Part shown: one piece after another, positions 1 through 6,659 of the stretch
How positions within the stretch are numbered: the stretch's first letter is position 1
Layout of the letters: each line of letters opens with the position of its first letter
Assembly: GCA_009774175.1 (NCBI GenBank)
Contig: VSNG01000001.1
Location: 62,001-126,000, forward strand
DNA length: 64,000 nt
Direction of reading: 5' to 3'
DNA from: Lachnospiraceae bacterium
GTDB lineage: Bacteria; Bacillota; Clostridia; Lachnospirales; Lachnospiraceae
Notes under the pieces: generated by a model
What the model saw: only the letters and a program-made list of their open reading frames with translations
The model's database searches: none
Told to the model about the DNA's origin: nothing
Position numbers and translations under genes: made by a program

Positions 1-1184
1 CCGGAATAGAAGTCCACGTTGATATTGACGCCCTTGTAAATGGGGCGTTCCTCTGCAATCAGCTCCGGCGCAAGCCGCTCTACCAGGGAGTAAAGCGCAA
101 ATTCGTCATGCAGTCCCTTTTCGTTTGACAGCTTTTCTACGAAAGATTTAAAGATGATGGCACGGGGATCGGATTTTGAGTAAACCGCATGTCCCACACC
201 GTAAATCAGGCCCGCGTGGTCAAAGGCTTCCTTATGCAGAAGCTTTTTCAGATAGTCGGCCACCTGGCCCTCGTTACTCCAGTCGGATACCTCACGCTTC
301 ATTTCGTCAAACATTTTAACTACCTTAATGTTTGCGCCGCCGTGTCGGGGGCCTTTCAGGGAGCCGATGGCAGCCGCAATGACAGAGTAGGTGTCTGTCA
401 GGGAGGAGGTGACAACGTGGGTGGTAAAGGAGGAGTTGTTACCGCCGCCGTGTTCCATGTGCAGGATCAGGGCGATGTCGAGAACTCTTGCCTCCAGAGG
501 CGTGTATTTATTGTCAGGGCGAAGAATATGCAGAATGTTCTCCGCATTTGACAGATCCAGCTGTGGCTGATGAATATAAAGGCTTTCTCCGTTGTGATAG
601 TGGTTGTATGCCTGATAGCCGTAGATGGACAGCATCGGAAAAAGGGCGATCAGCTGGAGACTTTGTCTGAGTACGTTGGGCAGGGACGTGTCGTCAGCCC
701 TGTCATCGTAGGAATAGAGCGTCAACACGCATCTGGCCAGCGTATTCATCATATCGTTACTGGGCGCTTTCATGATGATATCCCGCACAAAGCTGGTGGG
801 AAGCGAGCGGTAACTGTTTAAAAGCTTTGTAAAGCTTGCCAGTTCCTCCGCGTTTGGCAGTTTGTCAAACAAAAGAAGATAGGTGACTTCCTCAAAGCCG
901 AAGCGGTTATCGGCAAAGAATCCGTCCACCAGATCCTTTACATTGTACCCGCGGTAGAAGAGCTTTCCGTGGGTGGGAACCTGTACGCCGTCAACGATTT
1001 TGTTGGCGCGCACATCGGAAATATTGGTTAGACCCGCCAGTACGCCCTTGCCGTTTAAATCGCGAAGACCGCGTTTTACATCAAATTTGGTAAAAAGTTC
1101 CGTATCAATAATGCCGGCCTGCTCGCTCATGTTGGCAAGCTGCACAATTTCGGGGGTAATTTCAGAAAAACTGTTCTGTTCCAT
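1..1184 (-). CDS. gltA: Citrate synthase (3' end beyond window)
   Basis: Condenses acetyl-CoA and oxaloacetate to citrate, the entry step of the TCA cycle or its oxidative branch toward glutamate. The frame reads inward from 1184 and is open to the window edge, giving about 394 residues without the C-terminus. Family motifs are visible: a His-containing HMEHGGGNNS stretch near residue 242, GPRHGGAN near 281, GVGHAVY near 329 and NVDFYSG near 390, the last carrying the family's catalytic Asp. The ATG at 1184 follows AAAGGAGG with good spacing. It is divergent from the flagellin-like gene at 1500, and its leader holds a hairpin at 1275-1305. Confident in family; whether the true role is citrate or 2-methylcitrate synthesis cannot be read from sequence alone. 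Confidence 0.93.
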   Translation of the reverse strand, partial: MEQNSFSEITPEIVQLANMSEQAGIIDTELFTKFDVKRGLRDLNGKGVLAGLTNISDVRANKIVDGVQVPTHGKLFYRGYNVKDLVDGFFADNRFGFEEVTYLLLFDKLPNAEELASFTKLLNSYRSLPTSFVRDIIMKAPSNDMMNTLARCVLTLYSYDDRADDTSLPNVLRQSLQLIALFPMLSIYGYQAYNHYHNGESLYIHQPQLDLSNAENILHILRPDNKYTPLEARVLDIALILHMEHGGGNNSSFTTHVVTSSLTDTYSVIAAAIGSLKGPRHGGANIKVVKMFDEMKREVSDWSNEGQVADYLKKLLHKEAFDHAGLIYGVGHAVYSKSDPRAIIFKSFVEKLSNEKGLHDEFALYSLVERLAPELIAEERPIYKGVNINVDFYS

Positions 1185-1274
1185 AATTATGTACCTCCTT
1201 TCAAATACAAGGCGTTTTAACCCTGATCAGAGGAATGGTATGATTCGCTGCTGATGGGCTGTTTGTGACAAAAA

Positions 1275-1305
1275 CGGTGCAGGGGGACGGTTCACCCTTG
1301 CACCG
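1275..1305. repeat. REP-like palindrome in the gltA leader
   Basis: An imperfect inverted repeat, CGGTGCAGGGG against CCCTTGCACCG, encloses a GACGGTTCA loop. Read on the minus strand it is followed directly by TTTTTG, so toward gltA it has intrinsic-terminator form. It lies between gltA and a possible minus-strand promoter (TTGTTT, 18 bp, TATGAT; about 1317-1346). The GGGGACGGTTC core resembles, from memory, palindromes scattered in other Firmicutes genomes. It could equally be a gltA attenuator. Confidence 0.6.
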
Positions 1306-1393
1306 ACTCTATTATCATACCATGAAAAAAGCGGCGGAAACAAGCAAAAACATAAATTTAACAAAATTTTAGGAAATTTTTCCTATTTTCTAT

Positions 1394-1427
1394 TTGTTTT
1401 TTCCTGCCGTCGGCGGTATAATATAAT
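1394..1427 (+). promoter_or_regulatory. Predicted sigma-A promoter for the flagellin-like gene
   Basis: TTGTTT (1394-1399), a 17-bp spacer and TATAAT (1417-1422), with a second overlapping TATAAT at 1422-1427. No sigma-D/sigma-28 flagellar consensus is visible before this flagellin-like gene, which is unusual for a flagellar filament gene. Confidence 0.55.
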
Positions 1428-1499
1428 AGATATAAAACGCGGGTTTGTTTCAGGTATGACGAAGATTTATTGATATAAATTTCAGAAAGGAGTGTGCGT

Positions 1500-2267
1500 A
1501 TGAACGTGGGTGCAATTTCGTCACAAAAAGGCCTTTTCTGGTCCTACACACATCTTTCCAGCGGAAAGCGGATTAATACGGCAAAGGACGATGCTGCCGG
1601 GCTTGCCATTGCGAATAAGATGAAGGTTCAGGAGGCGGGGCTGAAAGCAGGCGCGGAAAACGCAGGTATGGCGATTGGCGCCGCTAATGTAGCAGAGGGC
1701 GCTCTGGGCGGTATGTCGGATTATTTGCAGCGGATTCGGGAGCTTGCCGTGAGATCCATGAACGGCCTCAATTCCAATGCGGATAAACAGATCTACCAGA
1801 AGGAGATTGATCAGCTAAAGCAGGGCATAGAGGGTCTTGCGAGAGATACCTCATTCAACGAGCAGAAGCTTCTGGACGGCAGTATGGCGGATATGGCCAT
1901 TGCCACTTCGCCAAACGGCGGCAGTATGCATATCCAGATGGAAAATTCAACGCTGGAGGCTTTGGGGATCGCGGATCTTGATGTTACCTCAAAGGATTTC
2001 AGTCTGGATGCCATTGACAGGGCCATGGATATGGTGACGCAGCGCAGAGCCAGTCTGGGCGGGGCTACGAACGCTTTGGAGTATACGCGCAATTACAATA
2101 ATTCTGCGTCGATTAACCAGCTTTCTGCCAGAAGCCGTCTGGAAGATCTGGATTTTCCCAAGGCCATTGCGAAAAAGAAGCAGGATGAGGTGTTAGGGCA
2201 GTACCGCGTGGCTATGCTGAGAAGGCAGATGGATCAGAAGCGGAAGTCAATGACGGCGTTGTTTTGA
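1500..2267 (+). CDS. Orphan short flagellin-like protein
   Basis: A 255-residue protein with flagellin D0/D1 architecture. The N-terminal part has the family signature LSSGKRINTAKDDAAGLAI (about residues 19-37) and a later DTSFNEQKLLDG motif. The C-terminal part has RLEDLDFPKAI, the counterpart of the usual SRIRDxDxAxE. No variable D2/D3 region is present. The extreme C-terminus is rich in Lys, Arg and Gln (QMDQKRKSMTALF) rather than the hydrophobic Gln/Leu tail used for filament packing. ATG 1500 is chosen over the upstream in-frame GTG at 1494 because AAAGGAG (1486-1492) is spaced correctly only for the ATG. No other flagellar gene is in the window. It may be a filament subunit encoded away from the main cluster or a repurposed secreted protein. 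Confidence 0.85.
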   Translation: MNVGAISSQKGLFWSYTHLSSGKRINTAKDDAAGLAIANKMKVQEAGLKAGAENAGMAIGAANVAEGALGGMSDYLQRIRELAVRSMNGLNSNADKQIYQKEIDQLKQGIEGLARDTSFNEQKLLDGSMADMAIATSPNGGSMHIQMENSTLEALGIADLDVTSKDFSLDAIDRAMDMVTQRRASLGGATNALEYTRNYNNSASINQLSARSRLEDLDFPKAIAKKKQDEVLGQYRVAMLRRQMDQKRKSMTALF

Positions 2268-2269
2268 TG

Positions 2270-2298
2270 TTGACTTTTTATAAGCGGTCTGCGATAAT
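2270..2298 (+). promoter_or_regulatory. Predicted sigma-A promoter for pckA
   Basis: TTGACT, a 17-bp spacer and GATAAT form a near-consensus promoter starting just after the flagellin-like stop codon. The predicted start near 2305 gives a leader of about 105 nt before pckA. Confidence 0.7.
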
Positions 2299-2409
2299 GT
2301 TAAAGGTGTACAAATACGGTATACATTCAGAGGGACATTCGGGATTTTCGGGAAGCAATTTCCCGGGCATTCCGTGAACCAATACAATTTTTAAGGAGGA
2401 GAACGTAAA

Positions 2410-4125
2410 ATGGCAACAAAAGCGTATTATCCCATTTCCGAGATTGGCGCCGGCAAGGTTGGGTTTTCCAAAACCCGTTCCATCATCGAGGCGGCATTCT
2501 ACGGAAACAACGTAGTTAAGGTTAGCACTTTGAGAGAGGCGTATGAGCTGGCAAAGAACTCACCCGGTACCGTGGTGACGGATATGCCGATTAAGGATGG
2601 CGAGACCTTCGGCCTTCCCGCTGACGCAAAGGTTCTGTTATTTAATGACGGCGCGGTGACCGGCCGTTATGCAGCGGCACGTCGTATTAAGGGCGAGCCC
2701 GGTGTGGACGAAACAAAGCTTGATAAAGTAGTTATGGATGCGATCTACGAGACCCGCTGGAAGACCATGTACCATGCAGAGTGCTTCGTTGGCCTTGATC
2801 CTGAATTTATGGCTAAGGCACATCTTCTGATTCCGGAAGGGGAGGAGAATCTGCTTTACAACTGGATGATCAATTTCCAGTATATGTCTGACGAGTATGT
2901 AAAGATGTATAAGAACTCCAAGCCTGTCGGCGACGGCAAGGAGCCTGATATCTACATCTTCTCCGATCCTCAGTGGGCGCCCCACGAGGCTCCCGATGTG
3001 GACTACAGCTGCTTAAGCGATCCGCTGACACTGTGCTACTTCGATACAAACGAGAACTGCGCTGCAATCCTCGGCATGAAGTATTTCGGTGAGCATAAGA
3101 AGGGTACGCTGACCATGGCATGGGCTCTTGCGAACAGAAACGGTTATGCATCCTGCCACGGCGGACAGAAAGAGTACTCCCTGGAAGGCGGCAAGAAGTT
3201 CGTTGCTTCCGTTTACGGTCTGTCAGGTTCCGGTAAGTCTACCCTGACCCATGCAAAGCATGACGGCAAGTATGACGCATTCGGCGGCATCAAGGTGCTT
3301 CACGATGACGCTTTCATCATCAACAGCGATACCTGTGCATCCATTGCTCTGGAGCCTACTTACTTTGATAAGACGGCGGATTATCCCACAGGCTGTCCTG
3401 ATAACGAGTATCTGTTATCTGCTCAGAACTGCTCCTGCACCATGGACAGCGAGGGTAAGATTCAGCTCGTAACAGAGGACATCAGAAACGGTAACGGCCG
3501 TGCGATTAAGTCCAAATTATGGTCTCCTAACCGTGTAGATAAGATCGACGCACCTGTTAATGCAATCTTCTGGATTATGAAAGATCCTACGATTCCGCCG
3601 ATCATTAAGTTAAAGGGTTCTGCACTTGCATCCGTTATGGGCGCAACCCTTGCTACCAAGACTTCTTCCGCAGAGCGTGTTGCTGCTGGTACTGATCTGA
3701 ATGCGATCCGTATCGTACCTTACGCTAACCCGTTCAGAACCTATCCTCTGGTGAACGACTACGAGAAGTTCAAGAAGCTGGTACAGGAAAAGAACGTAGA
3801 CTGCTATATCGTAAATACCGGCGATTTCATGGGACACAAGTGTCAGAAGGAAGATACGCTTGGCATCCTTGAGACTATCGTTGAGGGTAAGGCGAAGTTT
3901 GAGCAGTGGGGTCCTTTCGAGGATATCGAGATCATGAACGACTGGAACGGCAAGACCGGTGATTTCACTCCCGACCTGAACGACGCAGACTACAAGGCGC
4001 AGTTAAAGAGCGCTCTTGAGACCCGTGTCAATGCGGTTAAGGGCTTTGCTGAGAAGAAGGAAGGCTATGATAAGCTTCCTGACGAGGCGCTGGCAGCTCT
4101 TGAGAAGCTGGTTAACGCTCTGTAA
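2410..4125 (+). CDS. pckA: Phosphoenolpyruvate carboxykinase (ATP)
   Basis: Interconverts oxaloacetate plus ATP and PEP plus CO2. In anaerobic gut Firmicutes it may run in either direction (gluconeogenesis or PEP carboxylation). The 571-residue protein is slightly longer than the usual ~530-540. It has the kinase P-loop GLSGSGKST at 270-278 and the metal-binding HDD at 298-300, characteristic of the ATP-dependent, not GTP-dependent, family. A strong AAGGAGG ribosome site precedes the ATG. Codon choice looks biased, as in highly expressed genes. The gene is monocistronic, framed by its own promoter and a strong terminator at 4148. It sits opposite gltA across the flagellin gene, so two oxaloacetate-using enzymes are near each other. 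Confidence 0.97.
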   Translation: MATKAYYPISEIGAGKVGFSKTRSIIEAAFYGNNVVKVSTLREAYELAKNSPGTVVTDMPIKDGETFGLPADAKVLLFNDGAVTGRYAAARRIKGEPGVDETKLDKVVMDAIYETRWKTMYHAECFVGLDPEFMAKAHLLIPEGEENLLYNWMINFQYMSDEYVKMYKNSKPVGDGKEPDIYIFSDPQWAPHEAPDVDYSCLSDPLTLCYFDTNENCAAILGMKYFGEHKKGTLTMAWALANRNGYASCHGGQKEYSLEGGKKFVASVYGLSGSGKSTLTHAKHDGKYDAFGGIKVLHDDAFIINSDTCASIALEPTYFDKTADYPTGCPDNEYLLSAQNCSCTMDSEGKIQLVTEDIRNGNGRAIKSKLWSPNRVDKIDAPVNAIFWIMKDPTIPPIIKLKGSALASVMGATLATKTSSAERVAAGTDLNAIRIVPYANPFRTYPLVNDYEKFKKLVQEKNVDCYIVNTGDFMGHKCQKEDTLGILETIVEGKAKFEQWGPFEDIEIMNDWNGKTGDFTPDLNDADYKAQLKSALETRVNAVKGFAEKKEGYDKLPDEALAALEKLVNAL

Positions 4126-4147
4126 TTTATAAATGAAATAGGGAAAG

Positions 4148-4177
4148 GGCGGTGCATTTTGCACCGTCTTTTTTTTG
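4148..4177 (+). terminator. Intrinsic terminator after pckA
   Basis: A stem built on GGTGCA/TGCACC with C-G and wobble extensions (4148-4156 with 4160-4168), a 3-nt loop, then eight T residues. Confidence 0.9.
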
Positions 4178-4198
4178 GCCTGATGGCAAAAAATTCTG

Positions 4199-4227
4199 TT
4201 GTATTCTGCGATTAATTCGGATATAAT
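4199..4227 (+). promoter_or_regulatory. Predicted sigma-A promoter for the 6S-like RNA
   Basis: TTGTAT, a 17-bp spacer and TATAAT. The predicted start at about 4234 coincides with the base-paired 5' end of the RNA described next. Confidence 0.65.
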
Positions 4228-4233
4228 AGAGAT

Positions 4234-4420
4234 AACCTGAAATGCACGATAAAGTCTTGTTATTTTGAACCTACAGATACTTTAAACGGGATTCCTACAT
4301 TGTCATATAGATGTCAGGCCTCCAGCCCTTTGGGCATTGCGCAGTGGAAGACAGAAGTATGGTTGCGGTTACCCACCTAGCGTTGCTAGGAGTCAAAATA
4401 CAAGATCCGGCATTTTGGGG
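4234..4420 (+). ncRNA. ssrS: 6S RNA candidate (RNA polymerase regulator)
   Basis: A non-coding stretch of about 187 nt between pckA and ddh whose two ends pair. 4236-4245 (CCTGAAATGC) pairs with 4410-4419 (GCATTTTGGG, two wobbles). Further in, 4256-4268 (CTTG and TATTTTGA) pairs with 4393-4404. Inside the 3' half is a small CTAGC/GCTAG hairpin after ACCCAC. This fits the 6S layout: a long closing stem, a central bubble with a small 3'-strand hairpin, and an apical stem. 6S RNA mimics an open promoter and sequesters housekeeping RNA polymerase. It is preceded by a promoter and followed by a hairpin at 4438. Identification rests on architecture and remembered sequence, not on a covariance model. 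Confidence 0.75.
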
Positions 4421-4437
4421 ACATATACAAAAGATGG

Positions 4438-4468
4438 AAAAGCAGTCGTCATGTGCGGCTGCTTTTGC
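4438..4468 (+). terminator. Terminator-like hairpin between the 6S RNA and ddh
   Basis: AAAAGCAG (4438-4445) pairs with CTGCTTTT (4459-4466). Only a short T stretch follows, so termination may be partial, with some readthrough into ddh. Confidence 0.55.
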
Positions 4469-4514
4469 AGATGAAGAAAATTTTTATTCGAATTTTCTTT
4501 GGAACGGAGGAAAT

Positions 4515-5501
4515 ATGGCTATTAAAATCGGAATTTTAGGTTACGGCAATCTGGGCCGCGGCGTGGAATGCGCCATAAAGCAAAACCCGGATATGGAGCT
4601 TGCGGCGGTATTTACCAGAAGAGACCCGAAACAGGTATCTATACTTACAAAGACGGCTTCGGTCTGCCATGTATCTGAGGCGTCGGACTGGCAGGACAGA
4701 ATTGACGTTATGATTTTGTGCGGCGGCAGCGCGACAGACCTGCCGGAACAGACGCCGGCGTATGCAAAGATGTTTAATGTGGTAGACAGCTTTGATACCC
4801 ATGCAAACATTCCAGCCCATTTCGAAAATGTGGACAAGGCCGCAAAGGCGGCGGGTAAAGTGGGCATTATCTCGGTTGGATGGGATCCCGGCATGTTTTC
4901 CCTAAACAGGATGTATGCCTCGGCTATTTTGCCAAACGGAAAGGATTATACTTTCTGGGGAAAGGGCGTCAGTCAGGGGCATTCTGACGCGATCCGGCGG
5001 ATCGAGGGCGTGAAGGATGCGAAACAGTACACCATCCCGGTGGAGACGGCGCTTGAGGCAGTGCGGGAAGGGAGAAATCCCGAACTTTCTACACGGGAAA
5101 AACATACCAGAGAATGTTTTGTTGTTCTGGAAGAGGGGGCGGATGCCGCGAAGGTAGAACAGGAGATCAGGACTATGCCGAATTACTTTGCGGATTATGA
5201 CACCACCGTACATTTTATCAGCGAGGAAGAATTAAACCGGGATCACAGCGGGATTCCTCACGGAGGATTTGTGCTTCGGAGCGGCAGGACCGGCTGGGAG
5301 GCGGAGAACAGCCATCTGATTGAGTACCGCCTGAAGCTGGATTCCAACCCGGAATTTACTTCAAGTGTGATCATTGCCTATGCGAGAGCGGCTTACCGTC
5401 TTGCAAAGGAAGGGCTGTCGGGGGCAAAGACGGTCTTTGATATTGCGCCTGCTTATTTGAGTGCAAAGAGCGGAGAGGAGCTTCGGGCGTCCATGCTGTG
5501 A
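4515..5501 (+). CDS. ddh: meso-Diaminopimelate D-dehydrogenase
   Basis: One-step NADPH-dependent amination of tetrahydrodipicolinate to meso-2,6-diaminopimelate, for lysine and peptidoglycan. The 328-residue length matches the family (about 326). An N-terminal Rossmann motif GYGNLGRG lies at residues 9-16, and SVGWDPGMFS and HGGFVLRSG segments are typical of the family. The ATG at 4515 is preceded by CGGAGG; the frame stays open upstream to 4311 but that part lies over the 6S RNA and is not protein-like. It is a lone gene. On the opposite strand its 3' end touches remnants of an AraC-type regulator. Confidence 0.95.
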   Translation: MAIKIGILGYGNLGRGVECAIKQNPDMELAAVFTRRDPKQVSILTKTASVCHVSEASDWQDRIDVMILCGGSATDLPEQTPAYAKMFNVVDSFDTHANIPAHFENVDKAAKAAGKVGIISVGWDPGMFSLNRMYASAILPNGKDYTFWGKGVSQGHSDAIRRIEGVKDAKQYTIPVETALEAVREGRNPELSTREKHTRECFVVLEEGADAAKVEQEIRTMPNYFADYDTTVHFISEEELNRDHSGIPHGGFVLRSGRTGWEAENSHLIEYRLKLDSNPEFTSSVIIAYARAAYRLAKEGLSGAKTVFDIAPAYLSAKSGEELRASML

Positions 5502-5790
5502 TATTCGCCCAAGATAGGCGCTGTGGGAAAAGCCGCACTGATAGCTGATCTCAGCGAAGCGCTTCCCACTCGCTGATATGGGCGGACGCCGCAATGGATG
5601 CCAGCGTTATTTTTTCCCGATAATGACTGTGAATACAGGCGGGCATTCTGCGCAGCCGGTTCTGACTTTCCACATGGATATTGGAGACAGACGGCTGCGT
5701 TTTTTTGATTTCATGTCCCATAAACTGGAGCAAGAGGTGGCGGCATGTTTGACGTTACCCACGGAGCCGGATTGGCGGCAATTGGCTTGT
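5490..5790 (-). pseudogene. Remnant of an AraC-family regulator (DNA-binding end)
   Basis: On the minus strand, 5733 to 5551 encodes RLRRMPACIHSHYREKITLA, then SIAASAHISEWEALR and a stop. This matches the first helix-turn-helix of AraC proteins. Shifting frame at about 5555 gives FAEISYQCGFSHSAYLGRIS, which is the second AraC helix-turn-helix. The roughly 30 residues that normally separate the two helices are missing and no N-terminal domain is recognisable upstream, so this is a deleted, frameshifted relic. It is divergent from the D-lyxose-isomerase-like gene at 5852, the usual place for that gene's regulator, and it runs into the ddh stop region. Confidence 0.75.
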
Positions 5791-5816
5791 ACAAAAAGCG
5801 GACGTTATGGTAAGAT
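5787..5816 (+). promoter_or_regulatory. Predicted promoter for the cupin isomerase
   Basis: TTGTAC, an 18-bp spacer and TAAGAT, about 35 bp before the start codon. It lies beside the AraC relic, where an activator site would once have been expected. Confidence 0.45.
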
Positions 5817-5851
5817 GAAAACAGAACAGTGTCAGAAAAAGGGATGGTTAT

Positions 5852-6535
5852 ATGAAACGATCTGAAATCAATAATATTATACGGGAAATGGAAACACTGG
5901 CGGCACAAAACGGCTTTCATCTGCCTCCTTTCTGCCACTTTACCCCCGAGGAGTGGAAAAGCAAGGGGCACGAGTACGATGAGATCCGCGATAATATGCT
6001 GGGATGGGATATCACGGATTTTGGACGGTGTGATTTTAACGCCTGCGGTTTTGGACTGATTACGCTCAGAAACGGAAATCAGCATAATCCGAAATATAAA
6101 AAGGTTTATGCGGAAAAACTTTTGTTCATGCGGGATACCATGATGGCGCCCATGCATTTTCACTGGTTTAAATCGGAAGATATCATCAACCGCGGCGGCG
6201 GGGTGCTGCAGATCAAAATTTATCAGGACGACGGGGCGGGCGGTCTTTCCGACGAAGATGTGGTGATCAATGCCGACGGGCGTTCCTATATGGCTCCGGC
6301 GGGTACTTTTGTCACGCTTCATCCGGGGGAAAGTGTGACGCTCTGGCCGCACCAGTATCATGAATTTCATGCGGTGCCGGGGACGGGAAGCGTCCTGATT
6401 GGAGAGGTGTCCCAGTGCAACGATGACAATACCGATAACCGATTTTATGAGCCGGCGGGAAGGTTCCCTGAGATTGAGGAGGACGAAGAGCCGTACAGAC
6501 TGCTCTGTAATGAATATCCGCCTGCCGCAGATTAA
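5852..6535 (+). CDS. D-lyxose ketol-isomerase-like cupin
   Basis: Members of this cupin family isomerise D-lyxose to D-xylulose (some also D-mannose to D-fructose). The 227-residue protein has the metal-binding cupin pattern: H102 and H104 in MHFHWFKSED with E109 following, then H167 and H170 in LWPHQYHEFH, and a closing EVSQCNDDNTDNRF segment typical of the family. The start has only a weak AAAAGGG ribosome site. No sugar transporter or kinase lies nearby and its presumed AraC regulator has decayed, so expression and use of the gene are uncertain. Family assignment is firm; the exact substrate is inferred. Confidence 0.85.
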   Translation: MKRSEINNIIREMETLAAQNGFHLPPFCHFTPEEWKSKGHEYDEIRDNMLGWDITDFGRCDFNACGFGLITLRNGNQHNPKYKKVYAEKLLFMRDTMMAPMHFHWFKSEDIINRGGGVLQIKIYQDDGAGGLSDEDVVINADGRSYMAPAGTFVTLHPGESVTLWPHQYHEFHAVPGTGSVLIGEVSQCNDDNTDNRFYEPAGRFPEIEEDEEPYRLLCNEYPPAAD

Positions 6536-6659
6536 GTCGACAGCGGAGGGCTTCACGGGTAAATGGAAGGAATTTGGCCGTGGAGCTTTTTCTTTTTGCA
6601 GATACTATTTTGGCCATTGTGCGCATAGAAATAGAGGAGGAAACGGGAAGGGCGCAGAT

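Noticed and set aside
4311..4514. N-terminal extension of ddh
   Set aside because: The frame is open but covers the 6S RNA candidate; the family starts at the Rossmann motif after 4515.
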